From Alteromonas salexigens (GTDB taxonomy: Bacteria; Pseudomonadota; Gammaproteobacteria; Enterobacterales; Alteromonadaceae): a DNA stretch of 64,000 nucleotides. This document shows, in pieces, positions 35,577 to 46,223 of the stretch. The translations under genes and the position numbers were made by a program. The stretch is from positions 126,726 through 190,725 of the forward strand of contig NZ_JAOTJC010000006.1 in assembly GCF_025628895.1 (NCBI RefSeq), given 5' to 3'. Each line of letters opens with the position of its first letter. Within the stretch, counting starts at the first letter, position 1. The notes beneath the pieces are model-generated. The model worked only from the letters and a program-made list of their open reading frames with translations, was not told the origin of the DNA and made no database searches.

Positions 35577-36482
35577 TTATTTTGCGGCCATAGCGGCGGC
35601 AACTTTAGACACCGGCGGTCGGCCCAAGACGGTACTGATCATGTCAGTGGCTTTTAACAGCCCGGGCATAGAGACTCCAGTGTTTATGCCCATGCCATCC
35701 AGCATGTACAAGACATCTTCGGTGGCCACGTTACCGCTGGCCCCTTTCGCGTAAGGGCATCCGCCCAAACCCGCTACCGCGCTGTCGATGGTAGCGATGC
35801 CGTGCTCCAGTGCCACCAGCAAGTTTGCCAGCGCCTGACCGTAGGTATCGTGAAAATGCGCGGCCAGTGCGTGTGCCGGTACCTGCCTGAGTACCGCTTC
35901 CAGCATCCGGGCCGTTTTCACCGGCGTGCCAGTGCCAATAGTATCACCCAGCGAAATTTCGTAACATCCCATATCCAGCAGGGTTTTGCTGACATCGGCA
36001 ACGGCCTGGGGAGCAATTTCGCCTTCATAAGGGCAGCCCAGTACGCAGGATACATACCCCCGCACCCGCAAACCGTGTTCTTTGGCAGCCTGCATAACAG
36101 GCTCAAACCGGGCAAGGCTTTCAGCAACCGAACAGTTGATGTTCTTCTGTGAAAATGATTCCGACGCGGCACCAAACACCGCGACTTCGTCGGCGCCGGC
36201 GGCCACCGCATTTTCAAAGCCTTTCATATTTGGTGTCAGCGCCGAGTAGGTGACCCCCGACTTGCGGGTGATACCGGCAAATATATCCGGGGAGTCAGCC
36301 ATCTGCGGCACCCACTTGGGCGAGACAAAACTGCCGGTCTCAATACGGGTGAGCCCGGCGTCGGCCAACAGATTAACCAGCGTAATTTTTTGCGCACTGC
36401 TGACCTGCACCTTTTCGTTCTGCAGCCCATCCCGGGGCCCCACTTCCACCAGGCTGACTGAGTCAGGGTAGCGCCTACTCAT
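35577..36482 (-). CDS. liuE: Hydroxymethylglutaryl-CoA lyase
   Basis: Last step of leucine breakdown: splits 3-hydroxy-3-methylglutaryl-CoA to acetoacetate and acetyl-CoA. The 301-residue protein carries [13 protein letters not shown] (metal-binding and catalytic start of the barrel), [11 protein letters not shown] and the active-site Cys loop [22 protein letters not shown] 36482 overlaps the liuD stop by 8 bases, so the two are co-translated. A longer in-frame start at 36548 lies inside liuD and is rejected. Confidence 0.96.
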   Translation of the reverse strand: MSRRYPDSVSLVEVGPRDGLQNEKVQVSSAQKITLVNLLADAGLTRIETGSFVSPKWVPQMADSPDIFAGITRKSGVTYSALTPNMKGFENAVAAGADEVAVFGAASESFSQKNINCSVAESLARFEPVMQAAKEHGLRVRGYVSCVLGCPYEGEIAPQAVADVSKTLLDMGCYEISLGDTIGTGTPVKTARMLEAVLRQVPAHALAAHFHDTYGQALANLLVALEHGIATIDSAVAGLGGCPYAKGASGNVATEDVLYMLDGMGINTGVSMPGLLKATDMISTVLGRPPVSKVAAAMAAK

Positions 36483-38481
36483 TGTCTTCAAACGCCAGCA
36501 ACGTGGCGCCCCCGTCAACCAGTTCGCCGGGCTTGAAATAAAACTCACTGACTTTGCCGTCGGTGTGCGCCTTGATACCGTGCTCCATTTTCATGGCTTC
36601 CATGACCAGCAGGGTGGTACCTTTCTTCACATCTGCACCCGGCTCAACCAGTAAGTCCACAATGGTGCCATTCATCGGTGCGGTGTAACCGCCGGGGCCC
36701 GCAGCGTCTGCATCATCGCCGTAATCCGGCAGTTGCTCGCTGAAGTGGTACGCTGCGTCGGACGCGAACAAGACATAGTTGTTTTGCTGTTGCGACCAGG
36801 TGAAGCGTTGCCGGTGCCCGTCAATGTGTGCGTGCAGAGCGTGTGCTTCGATGTGGCCTGATACTGTCCAGGCATGCTCGGCAGCAGTAATGCGCCAGGT
36901 GGGTGCAGCGCCCTGACTGGAGGGGAGTGTCGCTACCGTCACCTCGTGCTCATCGTCACCGTAGAGCAACGTGATCGTTTGGGTGTGCGCTTCATTGGCG
37001 CGCCATGCTGTGGGCTGGGCCCATGGGGAGGTGGCGTCTCCGGGGGCCACGGCGCAGCCATGTTGTTTCTGTAACAGCACCAGTAACGCCATCACGGGCA
37101 GCCGGTCAACATTCAGGCTGCCGCGGGCAGCGAACAGGCTGTCCTGATGCTTTTCTATAAAGGTAGTAACCAGCTCGGCGTCACGGAAGGCTTTGTTGGC
37201 AGCCACATTGTATAAGAACTCAATATTGGTGGTCACGCCGTCTATATGGTACTCACGCAATGCTTTGAGTAGCCGTTCCAGCGCGATGTCGCGGTTTTCA
37301 CTCCATACCACCAGTTTGGCAATCATCGGATCGTAATACACTGACACTTCATCGCCTTCAACCACCCCGGTATCTACCCGCACATGGGTATCTTCCTGCG
37401 GTGGCTGGAGCAGGCTAAGGGTGCCAGTGGCCGGCAGGAAATCATTGTCAGGATCTTCTGCATAAATGCGCGCCTCAAAGGCATGCCCACGAATGCTGAG
37501 CGTACTCTGCTCTTTTGGCAGCGGGTTGCCTTCTGCAATGCGGATTTGCCACTCTACTAAATCTTCTCCGGTAATCAGCTCGGTTACCGGGTGCTCTACC
37601 TGCAGGCGGGTATTCATTTCCATAAAGTAGAAGGAGCCGTCGGCATCCAGCAAAAACTCGACGGTACCGGCACCAACATAGTCAATGGCCTGAGCCGCCT
37701 TGATCGCCGCTTCACCCATGGTGGAGCGCAAGGCTTCGGTCATACCCGGGGCAGGCGCTTCTTCAATAACTTTCTGGTGTCGGCGCTGTACCGAACAGTC
37801 GCGTTCAAACAAGTAGACGCCATCACCTTTACTGTCACAGAAGACCTGGATTTCCACGTGGCGGGGCTGGGTAAGATATTTTTCAACCAACATAATATCG
37901 TCGCCGAAGCTCGCCATGGCTTCCCGTTTCGCTGCGGCTAATGCTTCGTCGAACTCGTCTTCAGACCAGACCTGACGCATACCTTTACCGCCACCGCCGG
38001 CGGCGGCTTTCAGCAATACCGGGTAACCCATTTTATCAGCGGCAGCTTTGAGGGTGTCCCGGGCCTGATCGTCACCATGGTAGCCAGGTACCAGCGGCAC
38101 GCCGGCTTTTTCCATGATGGTTTTGGCCGCTGATTTGGACCCCATAGCTTCAATCGACGACGCCGGCGGCCCGATGAATATCACATTATTTTTCGCACAG
38201 GCGTTGGCGAAGGCTGCGTTTTCTGACAGAAAGCCGTAGCCCGGATGAATCGCATCAACGTTTAGCTTTTTGGCCGCCTCGATGATCCGGTCGCCCTGTA
38301 GGTAACTGTTTTTGGAGGGGGCCGGGCCAACGTGGATAGACTCATCGGCCATCTTTACATGCAGGGCATTCACGTCGGCATCCGAATAAACGGCTACTGT
38401 GGCAATGCCCAGACGACGAGCAGTTTTAATCACACGGCAGGCAATTTCGCCGCGATTAGCAATTAGTAGTTTGCGGATCAT
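36475..38481 (-). CDS. liuD: 3-methylcrotonyl-CoA carboxylase, biotin-containing alpha subunit
   Basis: ATP-grasp biotin carboxylase plus biotin carrier of 668 residues. It carboxylates its own biotin and passes the carboxyl group to the LiuB transferase to make 3-methylglutaconyl-CoA. The N-terminus is [14 protein letters not shown]; the ATP-binding Gly-rich loop is [25 protein letters not shown] closes the carboxylase domain. The C-terminal biotinyl domain has VMEAMKME with the biotinylated Lys at about 631. ATG 38481 follows AGGAG by 7 bases. Confidence 0.97.
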   Translation of the reverse strand: MIRKLLIANRGEIACRVIKTARRLGIATVAVYSDADVNALHVKMADESIHVGPAPSKNSYLQGDRIIEAAKKLNVDAIHPGYGFLSENAAFANACAKNNVIFIGPPASSIEAMGSKSAAKTIMEKAGVPLVPGYHGDDQARDTLKAAADKMGYPVLLKAAAGGGGKGMRQVWSEDEFDEALAAAKREAMASFGDDIMLVEKYLTQPRHVEIQVFCDSKGDGVYLFERDCSVQRRHQKVIEEAPAPGMTEALRSTMGEAAIKAAQAIDYVGAGTVEFLLDADGSFYFMEMNTRLQVEHPVTELITGEDLVEWQIRIAEGNPLPKEQSTLSIRGHAFEARIYAEDPDNDFLPATGTLSLLQPPQEDTHVRVDTGVVEGDEVSVYYDPMIAKLVVWSENRDIALERLLKALREYHIDGVTTNIEFLYNVAANKAFRDAELVTTFIEKHQDSLFAARGSLNVDRLPVMALLVLLQKQHGCAVAPGDATSPWAQPTAWRANEAHTQTITLLYGDDEHEVTVATLPSSQGAAPTWRITAAEHAWTVSGHIEAHALHAHIDGHRQRFTWSQQQNNYVLFASDAAYHFSEQLPDYGDDADAAGPGGYTAPMNGTIVDLLVEPGADVKKGTTLLVMEAMKMEHGIKAHTDGKVSEFYFKPGELVDGGATLLAFEDNE

Positions 38482-38485
38482 AGTG

Positions 38486-39283
38486 TTACTCCTGCCAGCG
38501 TGCCGGACGTTTTTCAAAAAAGGCGTGCAGACCTTCCTGGCCTTCCTCTGATACCCGGATATTTGCAATCATCTTGCTGGTATCTTCCATCAGTGTGTTA
38601 TCTACCGGGCGGTAGGCAACGTCACGGATCAGCGCTTTTGCCTGACTGACTGCTGTCGGTCCATTCTTTAACAGATTGCCAATCAGGTCATCAATGGTGG
38701 TATCCAACTCTTCCTCGGTTACCGTCTCGCTGAGCAAGCCAAGCCGGCGTGCCCGGCGCGCCGAGAACACTTCTGCTGTCTGGAAGTAGCGGCGACAAAC
38801 CCGGGGCCCCATTGCCTCGATCACATACGGGCTAATGGTGGCCGGAATAAGGCCAATTTTCACTTCGCTTAAACAGAACTTACTGAGTTTACTGCCCACT
38901 GCCATATCACAGCAGGCAATCAGTCCTACCGCGCCGCCAAAGGCAGCACCCTGAACCCGTGCTATAGTCGGCTTGGGGAGCGTATTGAGTGTATGCAACA
39001 TAGTCGCCAATAACATGGCGTCGGCATGGTTTTCTTCGTAACTGTAGTCAGCCATGCGCTGCATCCAGCGTAAGTCGCCGCCGGCGCTGAAGCTCTTGCC
39101 TTCGGCCTGTAGCACGACTACGCGCACGGCGTCATCCGCGCCAGCCTGTTTAAAGTAAGCCGTCAGTCCGGCAATCATTTCATCGTCAAAAGCGTTATGT
39201 TTTTCTGGGCGGCTCAGCGTGATGTAAGCTACGCCTCGTTCATCGATGTGATACTGAATAGCGTTGTTGTCGGTGGTCATCAT
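38486..39283 (-). CDS. liuC: Methylglutaconyl-CoA hydratase (enoyl-CoA hydratase family)
   Basis: Crotonase-fold enzyme of 265 residues that hydrates 3-methylglutaconyl-CoA to HMG-CoA. Visible are AEGKSFSAGGDLRWMQ for the first oxyanion-hole segment, RVQGAAFGGAVGLIACCDMAV for the second, and the substrate-binding KIGLIPATISPYV. The specific reaction is taken from its place between liuB and liuD. ATG 39283 has AAGGA five bases upstream. Confidence 0.95.
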   Translation of the reverse strand: MMTTDNNAIQYHIDERGVAYITLSRPEKHNAFDDEMIAGLTAYFKQAGADDAVRVVVLQAEGKSFSAGGDLRWMQRMADYSYEENHADAMLLATMLHTLNTLPKPTIARVQGAAFGGAVGLIACCDMAVGSKLSKFCLSEVKIGLIPATISPYVIEAMGPRVCRRYFQTAEVFSARRARRLGLLSETVTEEELDTTIDDLIGNLLKNGPTAVSQAKALIRDVAYRPVDNTLMEDTSKMIANIRVSEEGQEGLHAFFEKRPARWQE

Positions 39284-39291
39284 GTCTGTCC

Positions 39292-40899
39292 TTACATCCG
39301 GAAAATGCCGAAGCGGGTTTCGTCTATCGGTTTATTCAGGGCGGCAGACAGTGACAAGCCCAGCACCATGCGGGTGTCTGCCGGATCAATCACGCCGTCA
39401 TCCCAGAGCCGGGCTGAGGCGTAGTAGGGGTGTCCCTGGCGCTCATATGTGTCGACGATAGGTTTGCGGAACGCGGCTTCATCTTCTTCGCTCCAGCTTT
39501 CACCGGCGCGATCTTTCTGGTCGCGTTTAACCTGGGCCAGTACTCCCGCGGCCTGCTCCCCGCCCATGACGGAGATGCGTGCGTTAGGCCACATAAACAG
39601 GAAGCGCGGATCATAGGCGCGGCCACACATGCCATAGTTACCGGCACCGAAGCTGCCGCCAATCAGGACGGTCATTTTGGGGACCTGGGCACAGGCCACC
39701 GCAGTCACCATCTTGGCGCCATGTTTTGCGATACCGCCGGCTTCGTACTGCTTACCTACCATAAAACCGGTGATGTTCTGTAAAAAGACCAGAGGAATTT
39801 TGCGCATGGCGCACAGTTCAACAAAGTGTGCGCCTTTTAACGCACTTTCGCCGAATAGGATGCCATTATTTGCCACAATACCCACGGGATAACCGAAGAT
39901 GCGCGCAAAGCCGCAGACCAGCGTGGTGCCGTACAAGGGTTTAAACTCGTCAAACTCAGAGCCGTCTACCACCCGGGCAATGATTTCCCTGACGTCAAAA
40001 GACTTACGGGTATCTTTGGGCACAATGCCGTAAATCTCACGGGTATCGTATAGCGGCTCCACCACCGGACGGACGTCCAGCTGCACGTCTTTCTTGCGGT
40101 TCAGTCGGCTGACGGCATCGCGTGCCAGTTTCAACGCATGGTGGTCGTTATTTGCCAGCTGATCAGCCACACCAGAGGTACGGGTGTGAACATCGCCGCC
40201 ACCCAGTTCTTCGGCGCTAACCACCTCACCGGTGGCCGCTTTTACCAGCGGCGGGCCGCCTAAGAAAATGGTGCCTTGTTCCTTAACAATGATGCTCTCA
40301 TCCGCCATGGCAGGCACATAGGCGCCACCGGCAGTACAGGAACCCATGACCACGGCAATCTGTGGGATATTCTGGGCCGACATGTTGGCCTGATTGAAGA
40401 AAATACGGCCAAAGTGGTCTTTATCCGGGAATACTTCATCCTGGCGGGGCAGGTTAGCTCCGCCGGAATCTACCAGGTAAATACAGGGCAGATTGTTTTC
40501 CTGGGCAATAGTTTGCGCACGCAGGTGTTTTTTCACAGTTAGCGGATAGTAAGTGCCGCCCTTGACCGTGGCATCGTTAGCCACAATCATACATTCCACG
40601 CCAGCCACCCGGCCGACACCGGCAATGACGCCCGCAGCGGGGACATAGTCATCGTAAACTTCCCAGCCTGCCAGCTGACCGATTTCTAAAAAGGGCGAGC
40701 CGTCATCAAGCAGGGCATTAACCCGGTCACGGGGCAGTAATTTACCCCGTGACTCATGACGGGCAGCCGCATTTTCGCCACCACCCAGTTTAATCTTTGC
40801 AATTTTGTCTAGCAGGTCGTCGACCTGAATCTGCATATGGTCGGCGTTTTCTTTGAAGGCTTCAGATTTAGTATTTATTTGTGTACGTAAGACGGGCAT
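39292..40899 (-). CDS. liuB: 3-methylcrotonyl-CoA carboxylase, carboxyltransferase beta subunit
   Basis: Carboxyltransferase subunit of 535 residues that moves the carboxyl group from LiuD biotin to 3-methylcrotonyl-CoA. Two crotonase-like halves are visible: [19 protein letters not shown] and [16 protein letters not shown] in the first, [22 protein letters not shown] and [20 protein letters not shown] in the second. The ATG is preceded by a full AGGAGG. It follows liuA after 78 bases and precedes liuC by 8 bases. Confidence 0.97.
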   Translation of the reverse strand: MPVLRTQINTKSEAFKENADHMQIQVDDLLDKIAKIKLGGGENAAARHESRGKLLPRDRVNALLDDGSPFLEIGQLAGWEVYDDYVPAAGVIAGVGRVAGVECMIVANDATVKGGTYYPLTVKKHLRAQTIAQENNLPCIYLVDSGGANLPRQDEVFPDKDHFGRIFFNQANMSAQNIPQIAVVMGSCTAGGAYVPAMADESIIVKEQGTIFLGGPPLVKAATGEVVSAEELGGGDVHTRTSGVADQLANNDHHALKLARDAVSRLNRKKDVQLDVRPVVEPLYDTREIYGIVPKDTRKSFDVREIIARVVDGSEFDEFKPLYGTTLVCGFARIFGYPVGIVANNGILFGESALKGAHFVELCAMRKIPLVFLQNITGFMVGKQYEAGGIAKHGAKMVTAVACAQVPKMTVLIGGSFGAGNYGMCGRAYDPRFLFMWPNARISVMGGEQAAGVLAQVKRDQKDRAGESWSEEDEAAFRKPIVDTYERQGHPYYASARLWDDGVIDPADTRMVLGLSLSAALNKPIDETRFGIFRM

Positions 40900-40977
40900 A
40901 CACCCTCCTGTGTATCCTGAAAAAGCGCCACACCCGGCTGCTACCGGGGTGGCATGCTGTCATAATAAAGTGTGCGG

Positions 40978-42147
40978 TTACTGAGACTCTTTAAACAACT
41001 CGCGCCCAATCAGCATGCGGCGGATTTCGGACGTGCCGGCACCAATTTCATAGAGCTTGGCATCACGCAGTAAACGGCCAGTCGGGTACTCATTGATATA
41101 GCCGTTGCCGCCTAACAACTGAATGGCATCCAGCGCCATTTTGGTGGCCAGTTCGGCTGAATAGAGAATTGCCCCTGCGGCATCTTTACGGGTGGTTTCA
41201 CCGCGGTCACAGGATCTGGCTACCGCATACACATAGGCACGCGCAGCATTCATCTGGGTATACATATCGGCGACCTTGCCCTGCACGAGCTGGAACTGAC
41301 CAATAGACTGGCCAAACTGCTCACGGTCGTGAATATAAGGCACAACCACATCCATGCAGGCCTGCATGATACCCAGTGGCCCGCCGGACAATACCAGGCG
41401 TTCATAATCAAGGCCGCTCATGAGTACGCGTACGCCGCCACCCACTTCGCCGAGAATATTTTCTTCAGGCACTTCGCAGTCTTCGAAAACCAGTTCACAG
41501 GTATTTGAAGAGCGCATACCCAGCTTGTCGAGTTTCTGTGCCTGACTGAACCCCGGGAAATCCCGTTCAATAATGAAGGCAGTGATCCCTTTCGGTCCCG
41601 CAGCAGGGTCCGTCTTCGCGTATACCACGTAAGTATGGGCATCCGGGCCGTTGGTGATCCACATCTTATTGCCGTTCAGAATGTACTTGTCACCGCGCTT
41701 TTCAGCTTTAAGCTTCATGCTGACCACGTCAGAGCCGGCGTTGGGTTCACTCATTGCCAGCGCGCCGATGTGCTCACCAGAAACCAGTTTAGGCAGGTAC
41801 TTTTCACGCTGGGCGTCGTTACCGTTTTTGTAAATCTGGTTTACGCACAGATTAGAGTGCGCACCATAGCTCAGTCCGATGCCCGCCGACGCGCGGCTGA
41901 CTTCTTCCATTGCCACTGTATGCGCCAGGTAGCCCATATCTGAACCGCCATATTGTTCTGATACTGTGACACCCAGCAAGCCCATGTCGCCAAGCTTTGG
42001 CCACAGCTCGTTGGGGAAGGCGTTTGCTTCATCCGCTTTTTCTGCCAGCGGCGCAATTTCGTTTTGTGAAAACTGGTAAACGTGGTCGCGAAGCATATCG
42101 ATATCTTCGCCGAGGCCGAAATTCAATGTAGGGTACGGAGTATTCAT
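40978..42147 (-). CDS. liuA: Isovaleryl-CoA dehydrogenase
   Basis: FAD-dependent acyl-CoA dehydrogenase that oxidises isovaleryl-CoA to 3-methylcrotonyl-CoA. At 389 residues it has the family length. [16 protein letters not shown] and [16 protein letters not shown] are FAD-domain signatures. [14 protein letters not shown] contains the catalytic Glu in the position special to isovaleryl-CoA dehydrogenases; the C-terminus has [18 protein letters not shown] overlap with liuR couples their translation. Electrons would pass to ETF. Confidence 0.96.
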   Translation of the reverse strand: MNTPYPTLNFGLGEDIDMLRDHVYQFSQNEIAPLAEKADEANAFPNELWPKLGDMGLLGVTVSEQYGGSDMGYLAHTVAMEEVSRASAGIGLSYGAHSNLCVNQIYKNGNDAQREKYLPKLVSGEHIGALAMSEPNAGSDVVSMKLKAEKRGDKYILNGNKMWITNGPDAHTYVVYAKTDPAAGPKGITAFIIERDFPGFSQAQKLDKLGMRSSNTCELVFEDCEVPEENILGEVGGGVRVLMSGLDYERLVLSGGPLGIMQACMDVVVPYIHDREQFGQSIGQFQLVQGKVADMYTQMNAARAYVYAVARSCDRGETTRKDAAGAILYSAELATKMALDAIQLLGGNGYINEYPTGRLLRDAKLYEIGAGTSEIRRMLIGRELFKESQ

Positions 42148-42551
42148 GCAAGTTTTCCTCTTTTCAGTTCTGCCAACTCTTCGCGGCAGCGCGCTTCTAC
42201 TTCGTCCAGTTCACTCATTAACATTTGAATGTCTTCAAGTTGCTGGTTAAGTACCGCACGTTTTTGTTCAGTTAACTCCAGCATAGTTTCCAGCTGGGCT
42301 GCGGAATTTAAATGCGTATCGTAAAGATCGAACAGGGTTTTGACTTCGGCCAGCGAAAATCCCAGACGCTTGCCCCGTAATATGAGCTTTAACCTTACCC
42401 GGTCTTTATTACAGTAAATACGGTTCTGGCCAGTACGTTTCGGACTCAGTAACCCCTGCTCTTCATAAAACCGGATGGATCTTGGCGTTATGTCATACTC
42501 TTTCGCCAGTTCCCCAATTGTAAAGGTTGGTTCATTATTGTGCTTGGTCAT
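42144..42551 (-). CDS. liuR: MerR-family regulator of branched-chain amino acid use, LiuR
   Basis: MerR-type regulator of 135 residues. The N-terminal winged-helix reads [27 protein letters not shown], and the C-terminal part is a coiled-coil dimerisation helix ([19 protein letters not shown]) followed by a short acidic tail. In gammaproteobacteria, LiuR controls liu genes in response to a leucine-catabolism intermediate. It is the first gene of the liu operon. Several ACGT-centred palindromes upstream (42623-42706) are likely operators. Confidence 0.95.
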   Translation of the reverse strand: MTKHNNEPTFTIGELAKEYDITPRSIRFYEEQGLLSPKRTGQNRIYCNKDRVRLKLILRGKRLGFSLAEVKTLFDLYDTHLNSAAQLETMLELTEQKRAVLNQQLEDIQMLMSELDEVEARCREELAELKRGKLA

Positions 42552-42622
42552 GTCACATACCTTGTGATGGACACCATGTGGTTGCCCGTGTTTACGCGCC
42601 AGTCACATCCATCGCGGAACAG

Positions 42623-42706
42623 ACGTTGACACATAATTCATTCGAGTTTACGTTAACGTTAATTACAATTTACGTAAAGGTAAAGTAACATTTTGCTAAC
42701 GTCAAT
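42623..42706. promoter_or_regulatory. Probable LiuR operator cluster between liuR and the thiolase gene
   Basis: In the 270-base divergent gap, TTTACGTT-AACGTTAA (42647-42662) is a near-perfect palindrome with an exact ACGTTAACGT core, and TTTACGTAAA (42669-42678) is a perfect palindrome 22 bases on. Related ACGTTGAC (42623-42630) and TAACGTCA (42697-42704) flank them. A consensus-like TTGACA lies at 42626-42631 on the plus strand. The match to a MerR-type site is an inference; no exact promoter is claimed. Confidence 0.6.
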
Positions 42707-42820
42707 GTATCAGACGGGCGAATGGGACCGTACCACCAAAGTATTGTGTTTAATTTTGTATACGCGCAGTAGGCTAAGGCAGCGTAAACAGCGAAGAACA
42801 GTGAACAGAGGCAGAAGAAT

Positions 42821-43996
42821 ATGAGTAATGAAGCGGTAGTGATTGTTGCGGCAAAACGTACGCCGATGGGCGGCTTTAATGGCAGCCTGGCAGGGGTGCC
42901 TGCCACCGAACTCGGGGCCGTTGCCATCCAGGCGGCCTGTGATAATTTTGACGTCAGTCAGGTAGATGAAGTTGTGATGGGCTGTGTGTTGCCAGCCGGT
43001 CTCGGCCAGTCGCCGGCCAGACAGGCATCACTGAAAGCGGAGTTGCCCCTGAGTGCCGGAGTGACCACCATTAATAAAGTATGTGGTTCTGGCCTGAAAG
43101 CGGTGATGCTGGCCCATGATCTGATAAAAGCCGGTAGCGCTGAGACGGTCATTGCCGGTGGCATGGAAAGCATGAGCAATGCGCCTTATATGCTGCCAAA
43201 AGCGCGTACCGGCTACCGCATGGGTCATGGTCAGGTATTGGATCACATGATGCTGGACGGGCTGGAAAATGCGTACGACGGCAAGGCCATGGGTTGTTTT
43301 GCCCAGGATACCGCTGATGATGAAGGGATCACCCGCAGTCAGATGGATGAATTTGCATTAAGTTCGCTGTCAAAAGCCAGCGAAGCGATAGACAGTGGCG
43401 CGTTCAGCAATGAAATTGTACCGGTCACCATTTCCGGCCGCAAAGGCGATATCACTGTCGATACAGATGAAGGCCCAGGTTCCGCCCGTCCGGAAAAAAT
43501 CCCAAGTTTGCGCCCGGCGTTTAAAAAAGACGGCACGGTAACCGCGGCGAACTCCAGCTCTATTTCTGATGGCGCCGCGGCGTTGCTGGTAATGAGCGAG
43601 TCGAAGGCGGCAGCCCAGGGCCTGACGCCGCTGGCCAAGGTGGTGGCTCACGCGACTCATTCCATTGAGCCGGAAAATTTCACAGTAGCCCCGGTTGGCG
43701 CGGTGGAAAAAGTGCTTGAGAAGGCCGGCTGGAGCAAAGATGAAGTTGACTTGTTCGAAATCAACGAGGCTTTTGCCATGGTGACCATGCTGGCGATTCG
43801 TAAGCTGGGTCTGGACGAGAACAAAGTAAACATCCATGGCGGTGCGTGTGCCCTGGGTCACCCTATTGGCGCGTCGGGCGCACGGATCCTGGTTACTTTG
43901 CTACATGCCCTTAAAAAAGAAGGCAAGCAAAAAGGCGTGGCAACACTGTGTATCGGCGGGGGCGAAGGTGTGGCCGTCGCGGTGGAAATGCTATAG
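42821..43996 (+). CDS. atoB: Acetyl-CoA C-acetyltransferase (thiolase)
   Basis: Thiolase of 391 residues that interconverts two acetyl-CoA and acetoacetyl-CoA. Active-site Cys lies in NKVCGSGLKAVM (about residue 89), His in NEAFAM and GHPIGASGAR, and the second Cys in LCIGGGEG near the C-terminus. It is divergent from liuR and probably shares its regulation: HMG-CoA lyase gives acetoacetate, and after activation to acetoacetyl-CoA this enzyme finishes the route to acetyl-CoA. A strong terminator follows. Confidence 0.95.
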   Translation: MSNEAVVIVAAKRTPMGGFNGSLAGVPATELGAVAIQAACDNFDVSQVDEVVMGCVLPAGLGQSPARQASLKAELPLSAGVTTINKVCGSGLKAVMLAHDLIKAGSAETVIAGGMESMSNAPYMLPKARTGYRMGHGQVLDHMMLDGLENAYDGKAMGCFAQDTADDEGITRSQMDEFALSSLSKASEAIDSGAFSNEIVPVTISGRKGDITVDTDEGPGSARPEKIPSLRPAFKKDGTVTAANSSSISDGAAALLVMSESKAAAQGLTPLAKVVAHATHSIEPENFTVAPVGAVEKVLEKAGWSKDEVDLFEINEAFAMVTMLAIRKLGLDENKVNIHGGACALGHPIGASGARILVTLLHALKKEGKQKGVATLCIGGGEGVAVAVEML

Positions 43997-44034
43997 GCCG
44001 AATACTGCTGGGCATCCAGTGTGATTTTACGCAC

Positions 44035-44060
44035 AATGGCACCTTCGGGTGCCATTTTTT
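44035..44060 (+). terminator. Rho-independent terminator after the thiolase gene
   Basis: AATGGCACC (44035-44043) pairs with GGTGCCATT (44048-44056) closing a TTCG tetraloop, followed by TTTT. It lies about 40 bases after the stop codon. Confidence 0.95.
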
Positions 44061-44081
44061 GTGAGCGGGAAGGAGAGGGGA

Positions 44082-44891
44082 ATGAAGCGTATAGTGGGGT
44101 TGCTGTTAGTTGTGGTGGGTAGCCAGTTTGGTTGCGTCTCCAGCGAGTCGGGTCAGGGGGTAAGCTACCAGCAGGTGGTCGAACTCCCCTCCCGGTCCGC
44201 GACGTCGATCTACCGTTATGGCGAATCACCGTTACAGGTTATCCATCATTATGCGGCTGCCCAGCCGGCTCGTACGGCGCTGGTCTTTGTCCATGGCGGA
44301 TGTTGGTTGCAGGCGTATGACATTTCTCACAGCAAAGGCTGGATGACCCACCTGGCCGATGCCGGTATTGACGTATACGGTATCGAATACCGCCGTACCG
44401 GTGATGAAGGCGGTGGCTGGCCAGGCACCAAAAATGATGTGGTGGCTGCACTTAACTGGCTGGACAGCCATTTCAAACAAGCAGGTCAGCCTGACAAGCT
44501 GGTGGTGGCGGGACACTCAGCCGGTGGTCACCTGGCGCTGCTCACTGCCAGTAAGACAACTCTCAATGCCGATAAGGTGATCGGTCTGGCCGCCATTACC
44601 GATATCACCAGCTATGCTGAGGGCACGAATAGCTGTCAGCAAGCCGTGCCCGCGTTTATGGGCGGCGAACCACAACACAGGCCAGATGCGTATCAACAGG
44701 CACAACCTGACTTCAACCAGATAAATACTAAGGTCACTTTGCTGCAGGGACAGGCTGATACTATTGTGCCGGTTGGTCAGGCCAGCGTAGCTGGGGTGCA
44801 AACCGAGCTGGTTGAGGGGGCGGGGCATTTTGACTGGCTGTATCCGCAGTCTCCGGCATTTTCACTTTTTTACAATCAGGTTATTCAGTAG
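44082..44891 (+). CDS. Kynurenine formamidase-like alpha/beta hydrolase, probably exported
   Basis: A 269-residue alpha/beta hydrolase. The oxyanion motif HGGCW (His71) matches the HGGxW pattern of arylformamidases, the nucleophile is Ser146 in GHSAGGHL, and the acid and His are in QADTIVP and GAGHFDW. It lies 3 bases upstream of kynU, so hydrolysis of N-formylkynurenine to kynurenine is the best guess. Unusually the N-terminus (MKRIVGLLLVVVGSQFGC) looks like a signal peptide, perhaps a lipoprotein signal with an atypical lipobox. ATG 44082 follows AAGGAG. Another esterase role is possible. Confidence 0.75.
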   Translation: MKRIVGLLLVVVGSQFGCVSSESGQGVSYQQVVELPSRSATSIYRYGESPLQVIHHYAAAQPARTALVFVHGGCWLQAYDISHSKGWMTHLADAGIDVYGIEYRRTGDEGGGWPGTKNDVVAALNWLDSHFKQAGQPDKLVVAGHSAGGHLALLTASKTTLNADKVIGLAAITDITSYAEGTNSCQQAVPAFMGGEPQHRPDAYQQAQPDFNQINTKVTLLQGQADTIVPVGQASVAGVQTELVEGAGHFDWLYPQSPAFSLFYNQVIQ

Positions 44892-44894
44892 TTT

Positions 44895-46130
44895 ATGAAT
44901 TCAATAAAAGCACAAGCCCGCGAACTCGATCAAGCCGATCCGTTAGCACATAAGAAAAGCGAATTTTATCTGCCTGAAGGTGTGATCTATCTTGATGGCA
45001 ATTCATTAGGTGCATTACCACACAGTGCACGGGTTCGGGCGAAAGACGTGGTCGACGCTCAATGGGGTGACGGCCTTATCACCTCATGGAATCAACATGG
45101 CTGGATAGATTTACCACACCGGGTGGGTAGCAAGCTGGGTAAATTACTGGGGGCAGCTGATGGTCAGTTGGTATGCTGCGATTCAATATCGGTAAACCTG
45201 TTTAAGTTGCTGAGTGCCGCGTTGAAAATGCGGCCAGAGCGTCACGTGATTGCTACCACCGCTGAAAACTTTCCTACCGATATCTATATCGCTGAGGGGC
45301 TCATAGAACAGTTAGGCGGAAAGCATGAGCTGCGGCTGCTCGAAGAACAAAACCTGTGCGAAGCGTTAACTGACGACATTGCGGTACTCATGATCACCCA
45401 GGTAAATTTCCGCACGGGGCTGAAGCAGGATATGGAGGCGGTGACGCGTCTTGCTCATGAGAAAGGTATTTTGGTTATTTGGGATCTTGCGCACAGTGCC
45501 GGTGCGTTTCCGGTCCGGTTAGATGCAAGTGAAGCAGATTTTGCGGTGGGGTGTACCTATAAATACCTCAACGGCGGTCCGGGCGCGCCGGCGTTTGTGT
45601 ATGTCGCCAGCCGTCACCAGGCAGAGTACATCCAGCCGCTAAGCGGCTGGATGGGACACGCTGAACCGTTTGCGTTTTCGCCTCATTATCGCCCCGCGCA
45701 GGGGATCCGCCAGAACCTCTCCGGCACACCGGGTGTGATTGGCATGAGTATACTGGATGCGGCGCTGGAGGTATTCGAAGATGTACCACTGACCGCGCTG
45801 CGCGAGAAATCCTTGGCGTTGATGCGCTTTTTTGAAAACTGCCTGGAGGCCCATGACATCGCCGGTTACCTCACGCCCTGCTATCCTGAAGAGCAACACC
45901 GTGGCAGTCAACTGGCCTTCCGTCATCCGGACGCCTATGCTATTTGTCAGGCGTGGATTGCCGACGGCGTGATTGGCGATTTCCGGGCACCCGATATTTT
46001 ACGTATTGGCTTTGCACCGCTGTATTTATCCTATGCTGATATTGAACAGGCGGTCTCACGACTGGCGGCTATTCTTAATGAGCAGCGGTACCAGGACCCG
46101 GTTTTTCAACAGAAACTGCATGTTACTTAA
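44895..46130 (+). CDS. kynU: Kynureninase
   Basis: PLP enzyme that cleaves kynurenine to anthranilate and alanine. The 411-residue protein is of family length. YLDGNSLGALP near the N-terminus, WDLAHSAGAFPV with the PLP-binding Asp, and the Schiff-base Lys in CTYKYLNGGPGAP identify it. Tryptophan 2,3-dioxygenase, the expected first enzyme of the route, is not in the window. The preceding hydrolase gene ends 3 bases upstream, implying one transcript. Confidence 0.97.
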   Translation: MNSIKAQARELDQADPLAHKKSEFYLPEGVIYLDGNSLGALPHSARVRAKDVVDAQWGDGLITSWNQHGWIDLPHRVGSKLGKLLGAADGQLVCCDSISVNLFKLLSAALKMRPERHVIATTAENFPTDIYIAEGLIEQLGGKHELRLLEEQNLCEALTDDIAVLMITQVNFRTGLKQDMEAVTRLAHEKGILVIWDLAHSAGAFPVRLDASEADFAVGCTYKYLNGGPGAPAFVYVASRHQAEYIQPLSGWMGHAEPFAFSPHYRPAQGIRQNLSGTPGVIGMSILDAALEVFEDVPLTALREKSLALMRFFENCLEAHDIAGYLTPCYPEEQHRGSQLAFRHPDAYAICQAWIADGVIGDFRAPDILRIGFAPLYLSYADIEQAVSRLAAILNEQRYQDPVFQQKLHVT

Positions 46131-46223
46131 GCAGTTGCGCGTTTGCGTATTGCAAATCACTAACTAGCCAGTGATACTGACAATAATGGAAATTATCTAG
46201 ATAAGACAAGGTTTTACATTAGC

